Below are positions 22,962 to 36,535 of a stretch of 64,000 nt of DNA, piece by piece. The notes beneath the pieces were generated by a model. That model was not told where the DNA came from and did no database searches. It saw only the letters and a list, made by a program, of their open reading frames with translations. The stretch is taken from NCBI GenBank assembly GCA_037693485.1, contig CM075344.1, positions 94,213,001 through 94,277,000 on the forward strand. The letters are read 5' to 3'. Source of the DNA: Kitagawia praeruptora (lineage: Eukaryota > Streptophyta > Magnoliopsida > Apiales > Apiaceae). The position numbers and the translations under genes are program-made. Position 1 is the stretch's first letter. Each line of letters starts with the position of its first letter.

Positions 22962-24621
22962 TATAATATCTGGGAATTTCGTACTTTGTAAATTATATTA
23001 TTTGGTAGTAAAAATATTATTATGTGCTTAATTGATGAGTCATTATATGATTATATGGTTGTGGACGTGTGTTATGTGTATAGTTGCTAGATGTGTTGAC
23101 GTGAATTGATATTAAATTTTTGCATATCTTTTAAATATTAAAATATGATTTTTAATTCGCTTAAACATTTTTGTAAAATTCTCGGAGTTAGTAAAAATCA
23201 TGAAATCTCTTGTATTTAGAGACTTTTTTTTAAAAAAGGTTAATTTATTTTCGAATTAAAGTATTTTATAACGATTTTTCTATTTATTATCTTTTAAAAT
23301 ATTAAAACTTGTAAAATCCAAATCTTTTATAAAACGATTTTTAAAATGTTTTAAAAATATTTTGAAGAAGAAAATGGTGTGTTTTAAATATATTTGTCAA
23401 TTACTATTTTTAAATTCAAAATATCTTGTAAATTGGATTGTATAAGTCTTTTATTTATTTAAAATGTATCCTTAAAATATGATTAAAAATTGAATTAGTG
23501 GGTGTGTGTCATACAAAACCCTCCCCCCCCCCCTTTTTTTTTCTTACACGAGCAGACCCCCCCCCCCCCCCCCCGTGTCTCTTTCTCCCATGTTTCATCT
23601 CTCTCAAAATCTCTCAAAATTCCCTCACCTCCATTAGAGCTCATGCTCAATTTTCAAGGTAAATCTCCACTAAACCTCGAAGTATTAGTTATAAAAATAC
23701 TCCACTTTCAATCCTCTACAACCCTATGTTCTTGGATTTCGATTTTCTTAACTTTGTAAATTAGGGTTTTTCAAAAATTGAAAATCGAGGTAAGTTTGTG
23801 GGTTATTGTGTTGGGTATTACTCCTTGGTAGAGACCCACGAATTTTCGGGCTCTCCGGAGAACCCTAACCTTCGGCCATGATCGAAAGTGAGCCAAGGGT
23901 TTACATGCGTGGCTTGATTTTATGATTTTGTATGATTACTATGTGATTTATGATTGCATGTGAGTTTTTATAAGTTATTAAGTTGTGTTTTGTGATGGGT
24001 ATGAATTTTTATGAGTTTATAAGTTGTGTTCTAGTGTAAATTGCTAATTGATGATTGTTAGTAAGTGTAAATTAAAAAGGGTTTGAGATGTAGATGTTAG
24101 ATGATATGAAATTTGATGGGTTAAAGTTATAAATTGATTTTGGGTTGTAAATTGTAAGTTAGCATTGCTGGATATTTAAAATAAACACTTGTTAATTGAA
24201 ATATGAGTGTAAGTATTATTGTGAGTTTTGTGGGTGATGATGTTGTTGAAGAGGGAGAAGCCGAGAGAGAGATTGAGAGGAAGAGAGAGACCGAGAGGGA
24301 GAAGAGAAAGAGAGGGAGAGGGAGAAGCCGAGAGAGTGAGAGAAAGAGAGAGGCCGAGAGAGAGGGAGAGAAAGAGAGAGCCGAGAGGAAGAGAAGAGAG
24401 ATTGAGATGAAGATTGTGTCTTTGCTTGAGAGTTACTTGCTTGAATCATACATGTGATACTTGACTTGATTGTTTACGTGATTTAATTGTTTACATGATT
24501 TACTTGTTATGTGAATTTGAATAATTGGATTGTATATTAAGTCATCTTGAGGATAGTAATTTGGTTATGAATTGTTGGTTGTGGTTGTAAGTTGATTATC
24601 GGCGGAGTTGTAGATATTGCA
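22962..24621 (+). repeat. G2 3' LTR, 5' part
   Basis: Begins TATAATATCTGGG immediately after the polypurine tract, so its first dinucleotide is TA rather than TG. It holds AT-rich U3, two poly-C tracts (23523-23533 and 23557-23574), a CT-rich leader and a purine-rich minisatellite (about 24245-24400, GAGAGA with CCGAGAG units). It is interrupted at 24622 by the G3 LTR. Open frames across the purine block are artefacts. Confidence 0.75.
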
Positions 24622-27600
24622 TGTAATAACCCTAACTTTTAGAATGCTACAGTGCCTAAATGAATAGTAATTTTGAGGATTTAGGGAAATGATATGTAAG
24701 TACCCTAGATTTGAAATGGAAAATGAATAATCAGGAACTATATTAGTGTTGTACTATGAAAATGAGTGACTCAAAATGATAATGGATTTCAGAAATTCCT
24801 GAATATGGACTTTAAGGATTTTCGATTTTGATTGAGACTCTATTGAATGTGATACTAAGGAGTATAGAAATTTTAAAGGGTTTATATCTTGAGGAAATAG
24901 TGAAATTAGGTTAAACCAAGGAGTGATCAAGTCAAGGAAATTCCAGAGGAATTTGGATTGTTAAACAATTTAGAACCACTTGGAAATGAGATATTAAATT
25001 TGAGGAATTTAGGATTTAATATTTTGGAATTTTATTATATTTGATTTGAGAATTTAGAACGAAAACTACTGAGACTTTATAACGAGATTAAGCGATCAAG
25101 TGAACGAATCATGGGTTAAGGATAATAAATATTAGAAGTCCAAGGGAGGATATATTATGAGAGGGAAAGAGGATTGAGAAAATAATCCTAGATCAAAGAG
25201 AATGCAAACTAGTTTGAGAACGCTTGAGAAATCTGGAGAGCAAATTCTGAGATAAAGAGAATATACCAAGGATATTGGATTTAATACCTACTTGAGGATT
25301 AGAATCACCCTAACACACTAATATATGATGTGAGAGAGGATATTATATATCCAAGGAATTTACAACGGAGAAACCACTGAGACGATCACAGAAAACTTTC
25401 GATGAATCAAACGACGAGAGAACTTGCACAAAGCCCATCCGAAAACCTTAAGGCCCTATAAACAAGCCCATGCTAGGCCCAAGCTCTTTAAGGAGCTGCA
25501 TTTACAAGTTAATTAAGTGAGTGGCTCATGGAATTAGTGAAGGGGCAAGGACATGGGGGGAAAGAATTATGAAAGGGCAAGGATAAATTGGTAAAACAGG
25601 CAAAATGGAGTTACATGTTTTAGAGCCAACACTTGGCCAAGTAGAAGAGCAACAAGTGGAACCAATGGATTGCCAACAACACATTAAAGACTAGATGCAT
25701 CCAAAATGTGAGATATAACACATGTATTAAGTCATAAGCACAACAAAAACAAGAAGAAACAAAGCTCTCCCAAACTGCCCAGCAAGAACCAAGCTCAAAG
25801 CAAAATTCATATCTCCATTTCTATCCATGATAAAATCACCAAATTTTAACCCAAGCCTCTCCACTCCATGGGCAATATTCGCTCCAAATTTCATAGCAAT
25901 CCAAGTAGTATAGCCTAGTCAAATCCATGCTCAAAGTGGGAGAACCAAACCTGTCCAGTTTCTGTTCAGCGAAAAGATGGAGCTCAACACCATAGCTAGG
26001 AAGCTTTGTTTTTGGTGATATATAGCTCAAATCAAATCTTATACAGAGGCCAAGATGTGGTAAAAAGTTGAGAGCCAAACTCTTATTTTTCGATTTGTTA
26101 TGATGTTTACAAAAGTGATGATGAATAGTAACCCTTAGAAACTAACTTTGTTTTTATGGTTTCTTTAGTTGATCTAAGCTAGTATAAGGTTGATTAAGCA
26201 TATCCCAAGGCTTATTAAGTGTTGTTAAAGCTTCAAGGAAGGTATAATCTCTTCACCCCTCTTGAGTTTATGATGAATATTGGTGGTATTAGTGGTTAAG
26301 TGGTTATAAGTGATGAAATCATGATTATATATGTGTTTAAAAGTGTTTTTATTGTATATGAAAGGAGTATGTTCTTGTAACCATGGTTGGTAAGATGACC
26401 ACATGGTGTAGGTGATGGTGTATAAGGTGGATGATTGATTTGGAGGAGTTGGATTTTGGAAAGTATGAAAATATAGCCGTTATAATGCCCGATTTTCGTT
26501 AAACCAAATAGATGCCCTGTTTTTGGACACCAACGCCGTACGGTAGCACCCTGCCTAGAGTACCAAGTGACCATGAGATGATAGAGTTTAGTTCATAGAT
26601 CGTTTTGATATAAAGTGCGTTAAAATCTGATGAACGGTTTAGGAGAAAAGCCAGTTTTAGTGAAAGACGTTCGAGAACCGAGAAAATGCAGTTATGTGAA
26701 CTTTGAGGCCATAGTTACCATACTTAATCATCTTTAAAGGTTATGAAATTTTGGGACAATATAGTAGGTTTAACAGAGATTAAAACCCCACTGACCTAGC
26801 ATTAAAATTCGAATTTGAGAATTTATGAGAAATTTTACAGTCGAGTGTGGTTATTAAGGGAAATGGTGGAATACACTAAAACTTAGATCGAGTTTAGAAA
26901 TGGTTAAGTTCAGGTAAACTTTTGGTGCATAAAAACTATGTTAAGCATATAATATGTTTCAAGGGTGTTATTTTATAGAGGTTAGGTGATTAAGTGGGAT
27001 ATGTACTAACAGTGATCCTTTCGTTCCTATAGAGACGGGAGACGAACTCAGGATCCTACCTACTCGCTTTAGAGATCCAGGCATGATTTCTTCTATCTTT
27101 ACTTGAAAAATTATTTATCTTTAAAGAAGATGATTTCATGGAATATATATGTGATTACATGATACTATATTGTTAATAATTTATTTCCTGAATTTCTGGG
27201 AATTGAAGAGAGATGGATATGAACTATGGATTATGAGTATGAATATAGATATGATCATGCATAAAGTGAACATGCTTTATGATCTAGAGTATATGAAAGA
27301 AGGGTATCAGTTGTTATCTAAGGTTATATGATTTATAATGTTATTCTTTTAAATATTATGCTTTAATAAGTATTATTTGAGTATTATCTACTATTTTTAA
27401 AAGTAGATGAAATATTATATATATATATAAGAGTATTGGATTTCATTGAATACAGAGGAGATGTCTAAGTCATATCTAAACTATTATGACATATATATTT
27501 TAAAGGTGATGATAAATAGAGATGGAAATGTGAATGAAAATGTGAATGAAAATGTGAATGGAATAATGATTTGAAAAGGGGGATTGTAACAAAAAGCGTA

Positions 27601-28727
27601 AGAGGCTGTGTGCGGCACAGTCCAACACTCAATATTTTCGGCACGAAGATGCCAAGGGAGGATGTAGCAGGTAGCCTTCCTCCAGAGTTGATTACCAGGT
27701 AGGGATCATCCCTTCTACTAGTAGTAAACAGAGAGCGGGTACGGTCAGGCGACTGATCATCGTCCTACGTATCTGGTGCCAGCAGATATCCCCAAAACAT
27801 GAAAGAAAGATTTGAAAATGGTTTTCAGATTTCTATACTGAAAACAGAAAAAAAAAATATATATGATGATATGAAATGATGGAATTATTGTTATAGATGA
27901 AGAGAAACTGATTTTATATTAATTTATATAATTGTGGCATAAGAAGGAAATGAGAAGATGATAGCGAGAGATTTGTTCAAGTTTTCATATTATCTTGAAA
28001 GATTTCACTGAAATGGTATATTGATTGTTATAGCATTTAAGAAGAGAAACTGATATTATATGATATTAGAAGAGAGACTGATATTATAATACTATATAAT
28101 TCTTTTCGTACAAAGATAATTGGAAAGTATATATATATATATTGAATGAAAATAAAATTTCTTTCCATAATAACTTAAGATTGTTTCGTTTAATATATAT
28201 ATATATATATGGTGGTTTATTTTCTTTTGGTGCTAGTTGATAGAATTTATCTTGCTGAGCTATTTTAGCTCATTCTTGCTACTTATGTATATAACAGCTA
28301 GGTATGCCGATACTCCGTACCACGCCCCGCAAGAGGGTAAGGGAAAGGCGACCTTTTGAGAGCACGCTGGCACCGATTCCTGAGGTAGCGTAGAGGCAGA
28401 CGGGTTCTGGTAGCCTTATGTATAATTAAGTGTGTAAGCATGTAATAAACTTTTGATTGTTGAAATGCTTCATGTCGAAGTATTATTCAACAATGTATTT
28501 AAGAATGATCCTGGTTTGTAATAACTCCTTTAAACTCTAAACTTTTAATATTGTGGATGTTGTTCTCTGAGCATATGACTGGTGTGTATTAATATGATTA
28601 AGTGTGGGGGTCTAAAGTGTGAGTTTTATTATGCATTTATATTCCAGCTGCCAAGAGTAGAGTATTATTAAATGGAAATTGGTCCGTGACGGCCTGGATT
28701 CCTGACCCCGGATTTGGGGCTGTCACA
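24622..28727 (+). repeat. 5' LTR of gypsy G3, about 4.1 kb
   Basis: Starts TGTAATAACCC, the common Tekay-type LTR start, and ends GGGGCTGTCACA directly before the primer site. TATAAA at 25457-25462 is a possible promoter element. (TA)n tracts lie at 27416-27430, 28128-28141 and 28193-28210. No ORF in it encodes anything I recognise. Confidence 0.85.
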
Positions 28728-28730
28728 GTT

Positions 28731-28742
28731 TGGTATCAGAGC
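28731..28742 (+). other. primer-binding site of G3
   Basis: TGGTATCAGAGC, complementary to the initiator Met tRNA 3' end, three bases after the LTR end. Confidence 0.9.
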
Positions 28743-29472
28743 TAAGAGTCATAATGCTCAGGAACACAAGTGATAATAATAAATGTATCAGTAATAATAT
28801 AAATTGCGAACTCCCATCGAGTTCAAGGGTGGTTTATCGAACGAAGCGTTTATTCTAAGTAGTGATTATAATTTATAGAATATTACTAATAAAAGCTTAT
28901 GTTTTAGTATAGGGAGAGGAGATTGGTGAGCCAAAGTTAAGGGTATTTAAAGTCTTCTTGTGTTTAAGGAAGTTTGAATAAATATTGTAAGTGGATCGGT
29001 GAATAGACACTGATTGATTGTGGAGATGAAAGGGTGAAACTGAGATTTGTCGGTAAAGCCAAGATATACCTTAAGGACCAAGACAGACTGAGACATTCCG
29101 AGATTGACTTAAATGAAAAGGTTATTATGCCAAAAGTGTTAAGGTTATGTAGCACACGAGATCGATATGAGAAAGGGGATACTTGATGTATTGGGAAGTG
29201 TACGTTAGATAACCTCGTGAGTATACAAGGTATGTTAGAATGTACAATTTAGGAGTGTAGTTTGAAGGGTCCTTGATATCGGAGCATTGTCAGCATAAGA
29301 TGATCAATATTACGTAAGTATATCGATTAGAAGGTTGTGTTTTATTATGGATAAAGGCAGAAAATATTGAGTCAAGTCACGACTAGGTAAATGATGATAA
29401 TTGGGAATATCAGACGTTAGGTTAAGGCTTCATGGTGAGTGCCAAATTTAAGAAATTTTGGAGAGTATGCAG
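28743..29472 (+). other. G3 untranslated leader
   Basis: Follows the primer site. No ORF of substance and no gag start before the G4 junction at 29473. Confidence 0.5.
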
Positions 29473-32400
29473 TGTAACACCCCCAGATCCGGGGTCCGGG
29501 ATCGGGTCGTTACGTTCTTATTTTCCATGATTGATACTTTACTTGAATCCACAATAAATAATTCACATTCTCTGACCCCGCAATAATCCACTCACACACA
29601 CACACACAGTTATAGTCCCAGAGATGAAATTGAAATAAGTCTCACATTACGGATTACGAATAAAAGTTATTACAATCCAAAAGTGTAATGTCATAAGTTT
29701 AAGGTTTTTGCCGTTGATTAACATTATTGATACATATAATTAAACTGGAAGCAAAAGCTGACTATCTGTGCTACCTCAGCAATGGCAGCAACAATATCAG
29801 CGGGGAGTCCTGTGGGACGGGTAACCTGCTTGCTCCGAGTGCGCCTTACGCGAGCCATGTGACCTAGCTGTTGTTGTGACATAATAATAAGCAAGGGTGA
29901 GCAATAGCCCACCAATAATATAACTGTGCAGTAATATATATGACAGTTCAAAGATATATTTTGAAACCATATGCCATGCCTTAATGAAAAGAGTTCCAGC
30001 TCAATATAAAGGATGAAGTTACAAGGTAACTCAAAGTATATAAATTCTGTGGAAATATCTGCTATATCAAGATGAGCAAGATAGTGCAATTCCAGTTTTC
30101 AACATGTTTCAACACTGCCAACACAGATGGTGTTGCAGAAGATTTCCAATCTTGAAAGATGAACTAATACGGGAGCATTGCCGCGCCAGATGCCCTGACA
30201 TTTACGATGATCAGTCGTATGTCATGCATCTCATCAGTCGTTCTATACATGTAGAAGGTAGCTCCGACGGATTTACTTGTCTACCGCCCTATGGAACTCC
30301 TAAGCCAACGGTTGGGCTATTGCTGGACCGGTGCCACTCGGCCACTTACGCGTCTCCTAGTTCATTTAACATCCATCATTGTGAAATGTAATGTTCGTTC
30401 CCCTTTTCCCCAGGTATGATACCTGTTGATAAGACTCCACAAGGTAGTCGTATCTAATGTGGAAAGGAAAATTTACCACTATTTCCCAAGCTGTTGCCTG
30501 TTAATGGATACCAACTTGTTCCAACATTCTACCCCTCGAATGATGAGAGGGTACGCACAATTCCAAGAATAATAGCAACCAAGTTGCGAGTGAAACGAAC
30601 TATTTATGACCGGGCAGTCACAAGATAAAATAACATTCCTCAAGTAAGGTTCCCTTATGATAGAATCGAAGGAGGAATGGAATTACTGAGAACCTTCCTC
30701 GATAATATAATTATAAAAAAAATAAGACTCTGAAATAATTTATATATAATGTTCGAGGGTCGATGATACTATGTGAATGAAACCAATCATCTTTGAAACG
30801 AGTTAAAAGAATTAAATAAATATTCCAAGAATATTTATTAAGTCAAAGATATTGAAAAAGGGTTGCTCGGAATAATCTTTGAATAAATATTTAGAATAAT
30901 ATTCATTGAATGAATAATGAATATTCAAATTAATCATAATATTTATAGATGAAATAATCGTCAAATGAATATTTGAGATAATATTCATTGAATCAATAAT
31001 GAATATTTAACTTAAGGATGATACTTATTGAGGAAATAATTATCGACTGAATATTTGAGACAATATTCATTGAATAAATAATGAATATTCAACTTCATAA
31101 TATTTATCGAAGAAATGATTATCGAATGAATATTTGAATTTATGTTCAATAATTGAATCGACTTTAAATAATGTCGAAGATAATATTCATTGTCTCAAGG
31201 GAATATTCAAAATAATATTTATCGAATGACTGGCGTTCGAATCAATGTTCAACTAATATTTATAAAGTAAATAGAGATTGAATGAATATTCGAAATAATA
31301 TTTATTTAAATAAACAAGGCTCGAATGAATATTAAAATAATATTCATTAAATAAATAAACTCGAATGAATATTCAAAATAATATTTATCTAGTAAATAAG
31401 AATGAATATTCTTTAAGTAAAGAACTTAACTGAGGGTTCGATTTAATATTCGAATATTAAATCGACTTTTAGATGAACATTAAAGATAATGTTCATCGAA
31501 TAATAAATATCTGATGAATAATCCGAATAATATTTATCAAATAATCTCAAGGAATATTCCAACAATATTCGCCGGATAATAATTGGGAAATATTTACTTA
31601 ATTATTTTCTTCTAAAAATAATATCAATATATCAAGGAATAACGACTCCCGGTCTATAATCAAAGAATAAGATTCACTGCCCTTCGCTTAAGGGTCTTAG
31701 TAATTTCTGGCTTATAACTGATATGTATCTATCTAGCATATAAGCCAACAATAAATCAGGGAACAAGTATCACAATATAACTTGAGAATAGGCATGCATG
31801 CTATGGCATATGTATAACAGAAATCATATATATATATTCACAACAACAGCCTTTAAAAAGGTTTGAAAACTTGCCTGGTGGTAGAGTAGGGGTAGCGTGT
31901 CCGGGGTCTGCTCGGCGATCTATAAATAATCAAAGTATCCGAGATTAACCACTTACACATTTTAAAAAGCTAAGTATATACTTAACTTAAATCGAAACAC
32001 GATTTCAAGTTATCTCGTTATACCCCTTTTATTGTAACTCTTTTTATCACCGATACGATTCGATATTTGTTCGCTACTACGACATGTCATTATGCTTACA
32101 CTTGGTGTATACTTAAGTCGTATAAGTTCTAAGGTCGAAGAATCATGTTTCGAGTATTTTCTAAGTGGTTTTCTTAAAGTTATAATCGAGTGTCCGTTTT
32201 TAGGAGTTCGTTCGTACTTAACCTCGATTCGAACATTTTTCTAAAATCGGAAAACGATCCATTTGACATGAGGTTTCTTCTCACACCTTCCTTTTTATCC
32301 CTAGTATTTAATTACCTCCATTCGCAACTGCATTAAGTACGTTAAGGGAATCCAATTTTAATTACGAACTTTCGATTACGGTTTCGAACTACTTTTAGTA

Positions 32401-34076
32401 ATTCGGTCATAACTCCTAAACCGTAAGTCAGAATGTTTCGATTCTTTTTCCAAAATAATCTATGGCTCGAGATCTATAAGGTTGGGTTAATTATTCATCA
32501 AGATCAGAGGTTCAATCTTACTGTCAAAAACGGATTTTAAGTGTTAACGAAATTTCGTCATTATAACGGCTATATATCGAACGTTCCGAAAATCATGTCG
32601 TCAATACCAAGCCACATCGGGCATTAATACAAGTTATACACATATTATACATCTCCTACTGTCCAAGAACATCATCTTGACCAACATATCACGATCATGT
32701 TTAGATCCACTAACAAACTTCATAATCATACTTATAATCATACTACTACATCACTTACACTAAATCCATCAAGAACTTAACAAATCTCAAAGTAAGACCT
32801 AGGGTTTCAAGTGATGATTACCTTCCTTGGAGTGTCCTAGAGCCTCACTAAGCCTTGATCTATCCTTGTGTGGCCTTAGAGTTGCTAGATCCACCATAAG
32901 AATTCAAGAAATCAAGATTAGTTCATAAAAGTTACTATTCATCAGCACTTTGATGATTTATTTGAAAATGGAAAAAGATGAATTTGAAGCTGAAATTTCT
33001 AGGAGATCATCACCATGATATGTAGTACTTACCATAAAAATTTGAAGAACAAGTGATGGTTGGAAGTTGGACTTCCAATTGCTAAGAATGGGAAGAATTT
33101 TATGGAAGAAATGGAGAGAAAATGTTGTTTTGCTTTGTTGTTTTGATAAGAATGCATAAAGTGAAATATGGCCAGCTATATCTCTCCCTTGGTTACTTTA
33201 TTAAAGTGGTGATGTCATGGATGATGTATTTTGCATGCCAAGTGTTGTCCATTGGTTGATTTAAGGCTAACCATGTAGTTAGTTTGCTAATTGCTTGGTT
33301 GGATTGCTAAGTATCCTAGTTACCTTTAATAAAGGTGATGATGTCATATTCCACTTACTTGAATGGTGTGTCATGCAAGCTTGGATGCATCCTTTTGTTC
33401 GTTTATTGCTCAATTCATTAATCGTTCGTAGGAATGTCTCAAGGATTTCTAGTTAGGGTTTTACCGGAAACTTTCCTAATAATTATAATACTATTCCTCA
33501 TCTTTCTTAATACTTCTCGAATTTAAATTCCTTAAATCCCTTTTATAAACCCTTAAGTCTTGCAGTGTCCAGGGAATTCTCGGAGAAAATAAAAGTGCTA
33601 TTTTTCTGAATCCGACAACTTTTACATACACTTATTTTCCTCATGGATCACTAATACGAACTCAGAAATCCGTTCCGAATACCGGATATAGCATTATTAT
33701 AATAATATTCTAAATTCCACCAAAATCACTATTCATCACTTATTTTTATTTAATTCCTATAATTAGAAAAATGAACCTGGTTTACTCTCGAGTGTTCCTT
33801 AACCTTTTTACGGAGCCGCTGGACTTATAATAGATATTGATTTGGATGACACAAGAATAATCTTACTTGAAGTAATATACTTATATCCTTAGGAGATAGA
33901 TCATTCTTACCTATGTTGTCAACCAAAGGTATTCTTTATGACATATAAATATTTGAACCCACATCCATTCTATTTATTTATTAGAACAACCGTTACATCG
34001 TAGTCGTAACCACTATTCGTCCTTACATCATTACATAGTAAAAGTTTTCATTCCATCAAAAATTTGGGTTCTTACA
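29473..34076 (-). repeat. 3' LTR of gypsy G4, about 4.6 kb
   Basis: On the minus strand it starts TGTAAGAACCC beside the polypurine tract and ends GATCTGGGGGTGTTACA at 29473, giving TGTAA/TTACA termini. It contains a (CA)n tract at 29594-29608 and an AT-rich array at about 30830-31600. Open frames at 29724-30391 show no family resemblance. Confidence 0.85.
30830..31600. repeat. degenerate AT-rich tandem array in the G4 LTR
   Basis: Around 25 irregularly spaced copies of GAATATTC-like and AATAATATTTAT-like units, mixed with TCGAATGAAT. The units are near-palindromic, so the array could form hairpins. Repeat length varies between about 25 and 65 bases. Confidence 0.7.
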
Positions 34077-34097
34077 GTCTCCCCTCCTTAAAAGGAT
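34077..34097 (-). other. polypurine tract of G4
   Basis: CCTTTTAAGGAGGGGAGAC on the minus strand, abutting the LTR start. Confidence 0.85.
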
Positions 34098-34109
34098 TTC
34101 GTCCCGGAA

Positions 34110-36535
34110 TCAGTTTGAAAACAAATGGGGGTACTTTTCCATCATTGCACTTTCTAGCTCCCAGGTTGATTCTTCTATGTTGTGGTTCTGCCACAAAACT
34201 CTGACAAGCTTGATGACCTTGTTTCGGAGCACTTGATCTTTTCTATCTATGATTTCCACCGGTTGCTCAACATAGGTCAAGTCTGGTTGCATATCCACGT
34301 GCTCATATTCCACTATGTGCTTGGCATCTGGGTTATACTTCCTCAGCATTGAGACATGGAACACATTGTGCACTTGCTGCAGGTTCGGGGGCAATGCCAG
34401 TTCATAAGCTAGCTCCCCAATTCGTCTTAAGATCTCAAATGGGCCAATATATCTAGGGCTCAGCTTCCCTTTCTTTCCAAACCTCATTAAACCTTTCCAA
34501 GGAGACACCTTCAGGAACACTAGGTCTCCTACTTCATATTCTTTTCCTCTCCGAGCTAAGTCGGCATATTTCTTTTGTCGATCCTGGGCTGCCACCAGCC
34601 GTCCTCTGATTAAATCCACTGCATCCTTTGTCCGTTGGACCATCTCAGGCCCGAGCATCTTTCGCTCTCCAACTTCATCCCAATATAGGGGAGATCGGCA
34701 TTTCCTTCCATAAAGGGCCTCGTAAGGCGGCATTCCTATGCTTGAATGAAAGCTATTGTTGTAGGAAAACTCAATCAAGGGCAAGTGATCATCCCAATTT
34801 CCTTTAAAGTCTATAGCACAGACTCTCAACATATCTTCTAGTGTTTGGATGGTCCTTTCACTTTGCCCGTCCGTCTGGGGATGGTAAGCTGTACTCATGT
34901 TTAGCCTGGTTCCTACACATTCTTGGAAGCTCCTCCAAAATCTGGAGTTGAATCGAGGATCTCGGTCTGATACTATGGCGACTGGAACTCCATGTCGTGC
35001 CACTATCTCTTTTAAGTAGATATCTACCAGCCTGTCGACCGTATACCTTTCATTGATCGGTAGAAAGTGAGCTAATTTTGTTAGTCGATCTATAATCACC
35101 CATATGGCGTCATGGTTTGCTTTGGTCCTCGGCAAACCTACTACGAAGTCCATAGCTATATGTTCCCATTTCCATTCGGGAATCTCCAAGGGGTGTAGAA
35201 GTCCGCTGGGCCTCTGGTGCTCCGCTTTCACGTTCTGGCAGGTCAAGCATTTACTAACCCACTCTACAACGTCCTTTTTCATGTTGGGCCACCAATAGTA
35301 CTCTTTCAAATCCCTATACATCTTGGTGCTACCGGGGTGCACTGAGTACCTTGAGCTGTGTGCCTCATATAAAATTTCATCCTTGAGTTCCTGATCATTT
35401 GGGATCCATATCCTCCACATGTATCTCTTCTTTATCTTTTTCACACTTGATTTCTTCACCAGTCATTAACTCCTTAGCTGAGTTCTTTCCTTCTTCCATT
35501 ACCCTTTCCTGGCATAGCCTAATCTTTTCCAACAATGGAGGCTGGATTCGAATTTCCATCAACTTTTCTTGGCCTTCTTCAGGCATCTTAATCTCAATTT
35601 CCAACTTCTCAAAGTCTTTTATCAATTCTTCCTCTGTAGTTATCATCTTGAGCTTCTCTTTTCGACTAAGGGCGTCAGCCACCACATTGGCTTTGCCCGG
35701 GTGATAACGAATCTCACAGTCGTAATCCTTGATTAGCTCTAGCCATCTTCTCTGGCGCATGTTAAGCTCTTTCTGTGTAAAAATGTACTTGAGGCTCTTA
35801 TGGTCAGTGTAGATCTCGCACTTTTCCCCATACAAGTAGTGCCTCCAAATCTTTAAGGCAAAAACAATTACTGCCAATTCCAGATCATGGGTGGGGTATC
35901 GGATCTCGTAATCCTTCAATTGCCTTGACGCATATGCTATCACCTTACCGTGCTGCATAAGCACGCATCCCAATCCTTTATGCGAAGCATCACTGTAAAT
36001 CACTAAATCTCCTTTTCCATCAGGCAACGCCAATACTGTGGCCGTTACCAACCTCTTCGTCAGTTCTTGAAAACTCTTCTCGCATTTTTCAGTCCATTCA
36101 AATTTCTCAGTTTTACGGGTAAGTAGAGTTAACGGGGCTGCAATCTTTGCAAAATCTTGAACAAATCGTCTATAATATCCTGCTAACCCTATGAAACTCC
36201 TTACCTCTGTTGGAGTGGTTGGTCGTTCCCAATTTGAAACTGCCTCTATTTTGGAGGGGTCAACTAGCACTCCTTCTCTGTTGATTACGTGCCATAAAAA
36301 TTGCACCTCATTTTTCCAGAACTCACACTTTGAGAATTTGGCATATAATTGCTCCTTCCGGAGCGTCTCTAAGGTTATCCTCAAATGTTCAGTGTGTTCT
36401 TCCTCTGTCTTTGAGTAGATCAAAATATCATCAATAAAGACTATAACAAATTGGTCCAAATATTCCTTGAACACTCTATTCATTAAATCCATGAAAGCTG
36501 CTGGGGCGTTGGTCAATCCGAATAACATCACCATG
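34110..36535 (-). pseudogene. pol: gypsy G4 Pol, RT middle to C-terminus
   Basis: Begins inside RT at VMLFGLTNAPAAFMDL and contains the catalytic FIDDILIYS, RNase H (YSDASHKGLGCVL; Asp and Glu region YPTHDLELA), integrase zinc-binding HPGSTKMYRDL...CLTC, an intact-looking integrase core (VSDRDPRFNS, TDGQSERTIQ) and a tail ending ESTWELESAMMEKYPHLF. One frameshift at 35395-35459, between RNase H and integrase, splits two long open frames. Apart from that and the missing front it is the best preserved gypsy pol here. Confidence 0.92.

Larger units (their letters stand above)
17473..24621 (+). mobile_element. gypsy element G2 (Tekay/Del type), 5'-truncated
   Basis: Leader, gag, pol, polypurine tract and the start of a 3' LTR. 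The left side is cut by the copia 3' LTR and the right side by the G3 LTR at 24622. Protease-RT-RNase H-integrase order with a C-terminal chromodomain-like tail marks a chromovirus. It was probably the host of both insertions, its missing ends lying outside the window. Confidence 0.8.
24622..29472 (+). mobile_element. gypsy element G3: 5' LTR, primer site and leader only
   Basis: LTR 24622-28727, primer site 28731-28742, leader to 29472. No gag is reached before the minus-strand G4 LTR begins at 29473, so G4 probably inserted in the G3 leader. It lies inside the G2 3' LTR. Confidence 0.75.
29473..36535 (-). mobile_element. gypsy element G4 (minus strand), 5'-deleted
   Basis: Read leftward: 3' half of pol (36535-34110), polypurine tract, 3' LTR (34076-29473). 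The 5' LTR, gag, protease and front of RT are missing at the junction with the copy A LTR at 36536. Confidence 0.88.

Noticed and set aside
24203..24457. 84-codon Arg/Glu-rich ORF
   Set aside because: It is a purine-rich minisatellite translated; three overlapping frames are open for the same reason.
29724..30391. ORFs of 121 and 95 codons in the G4 LTR
   Set aside because: No domain, no promoter context, and they lie inside a clearly bounded LTR.
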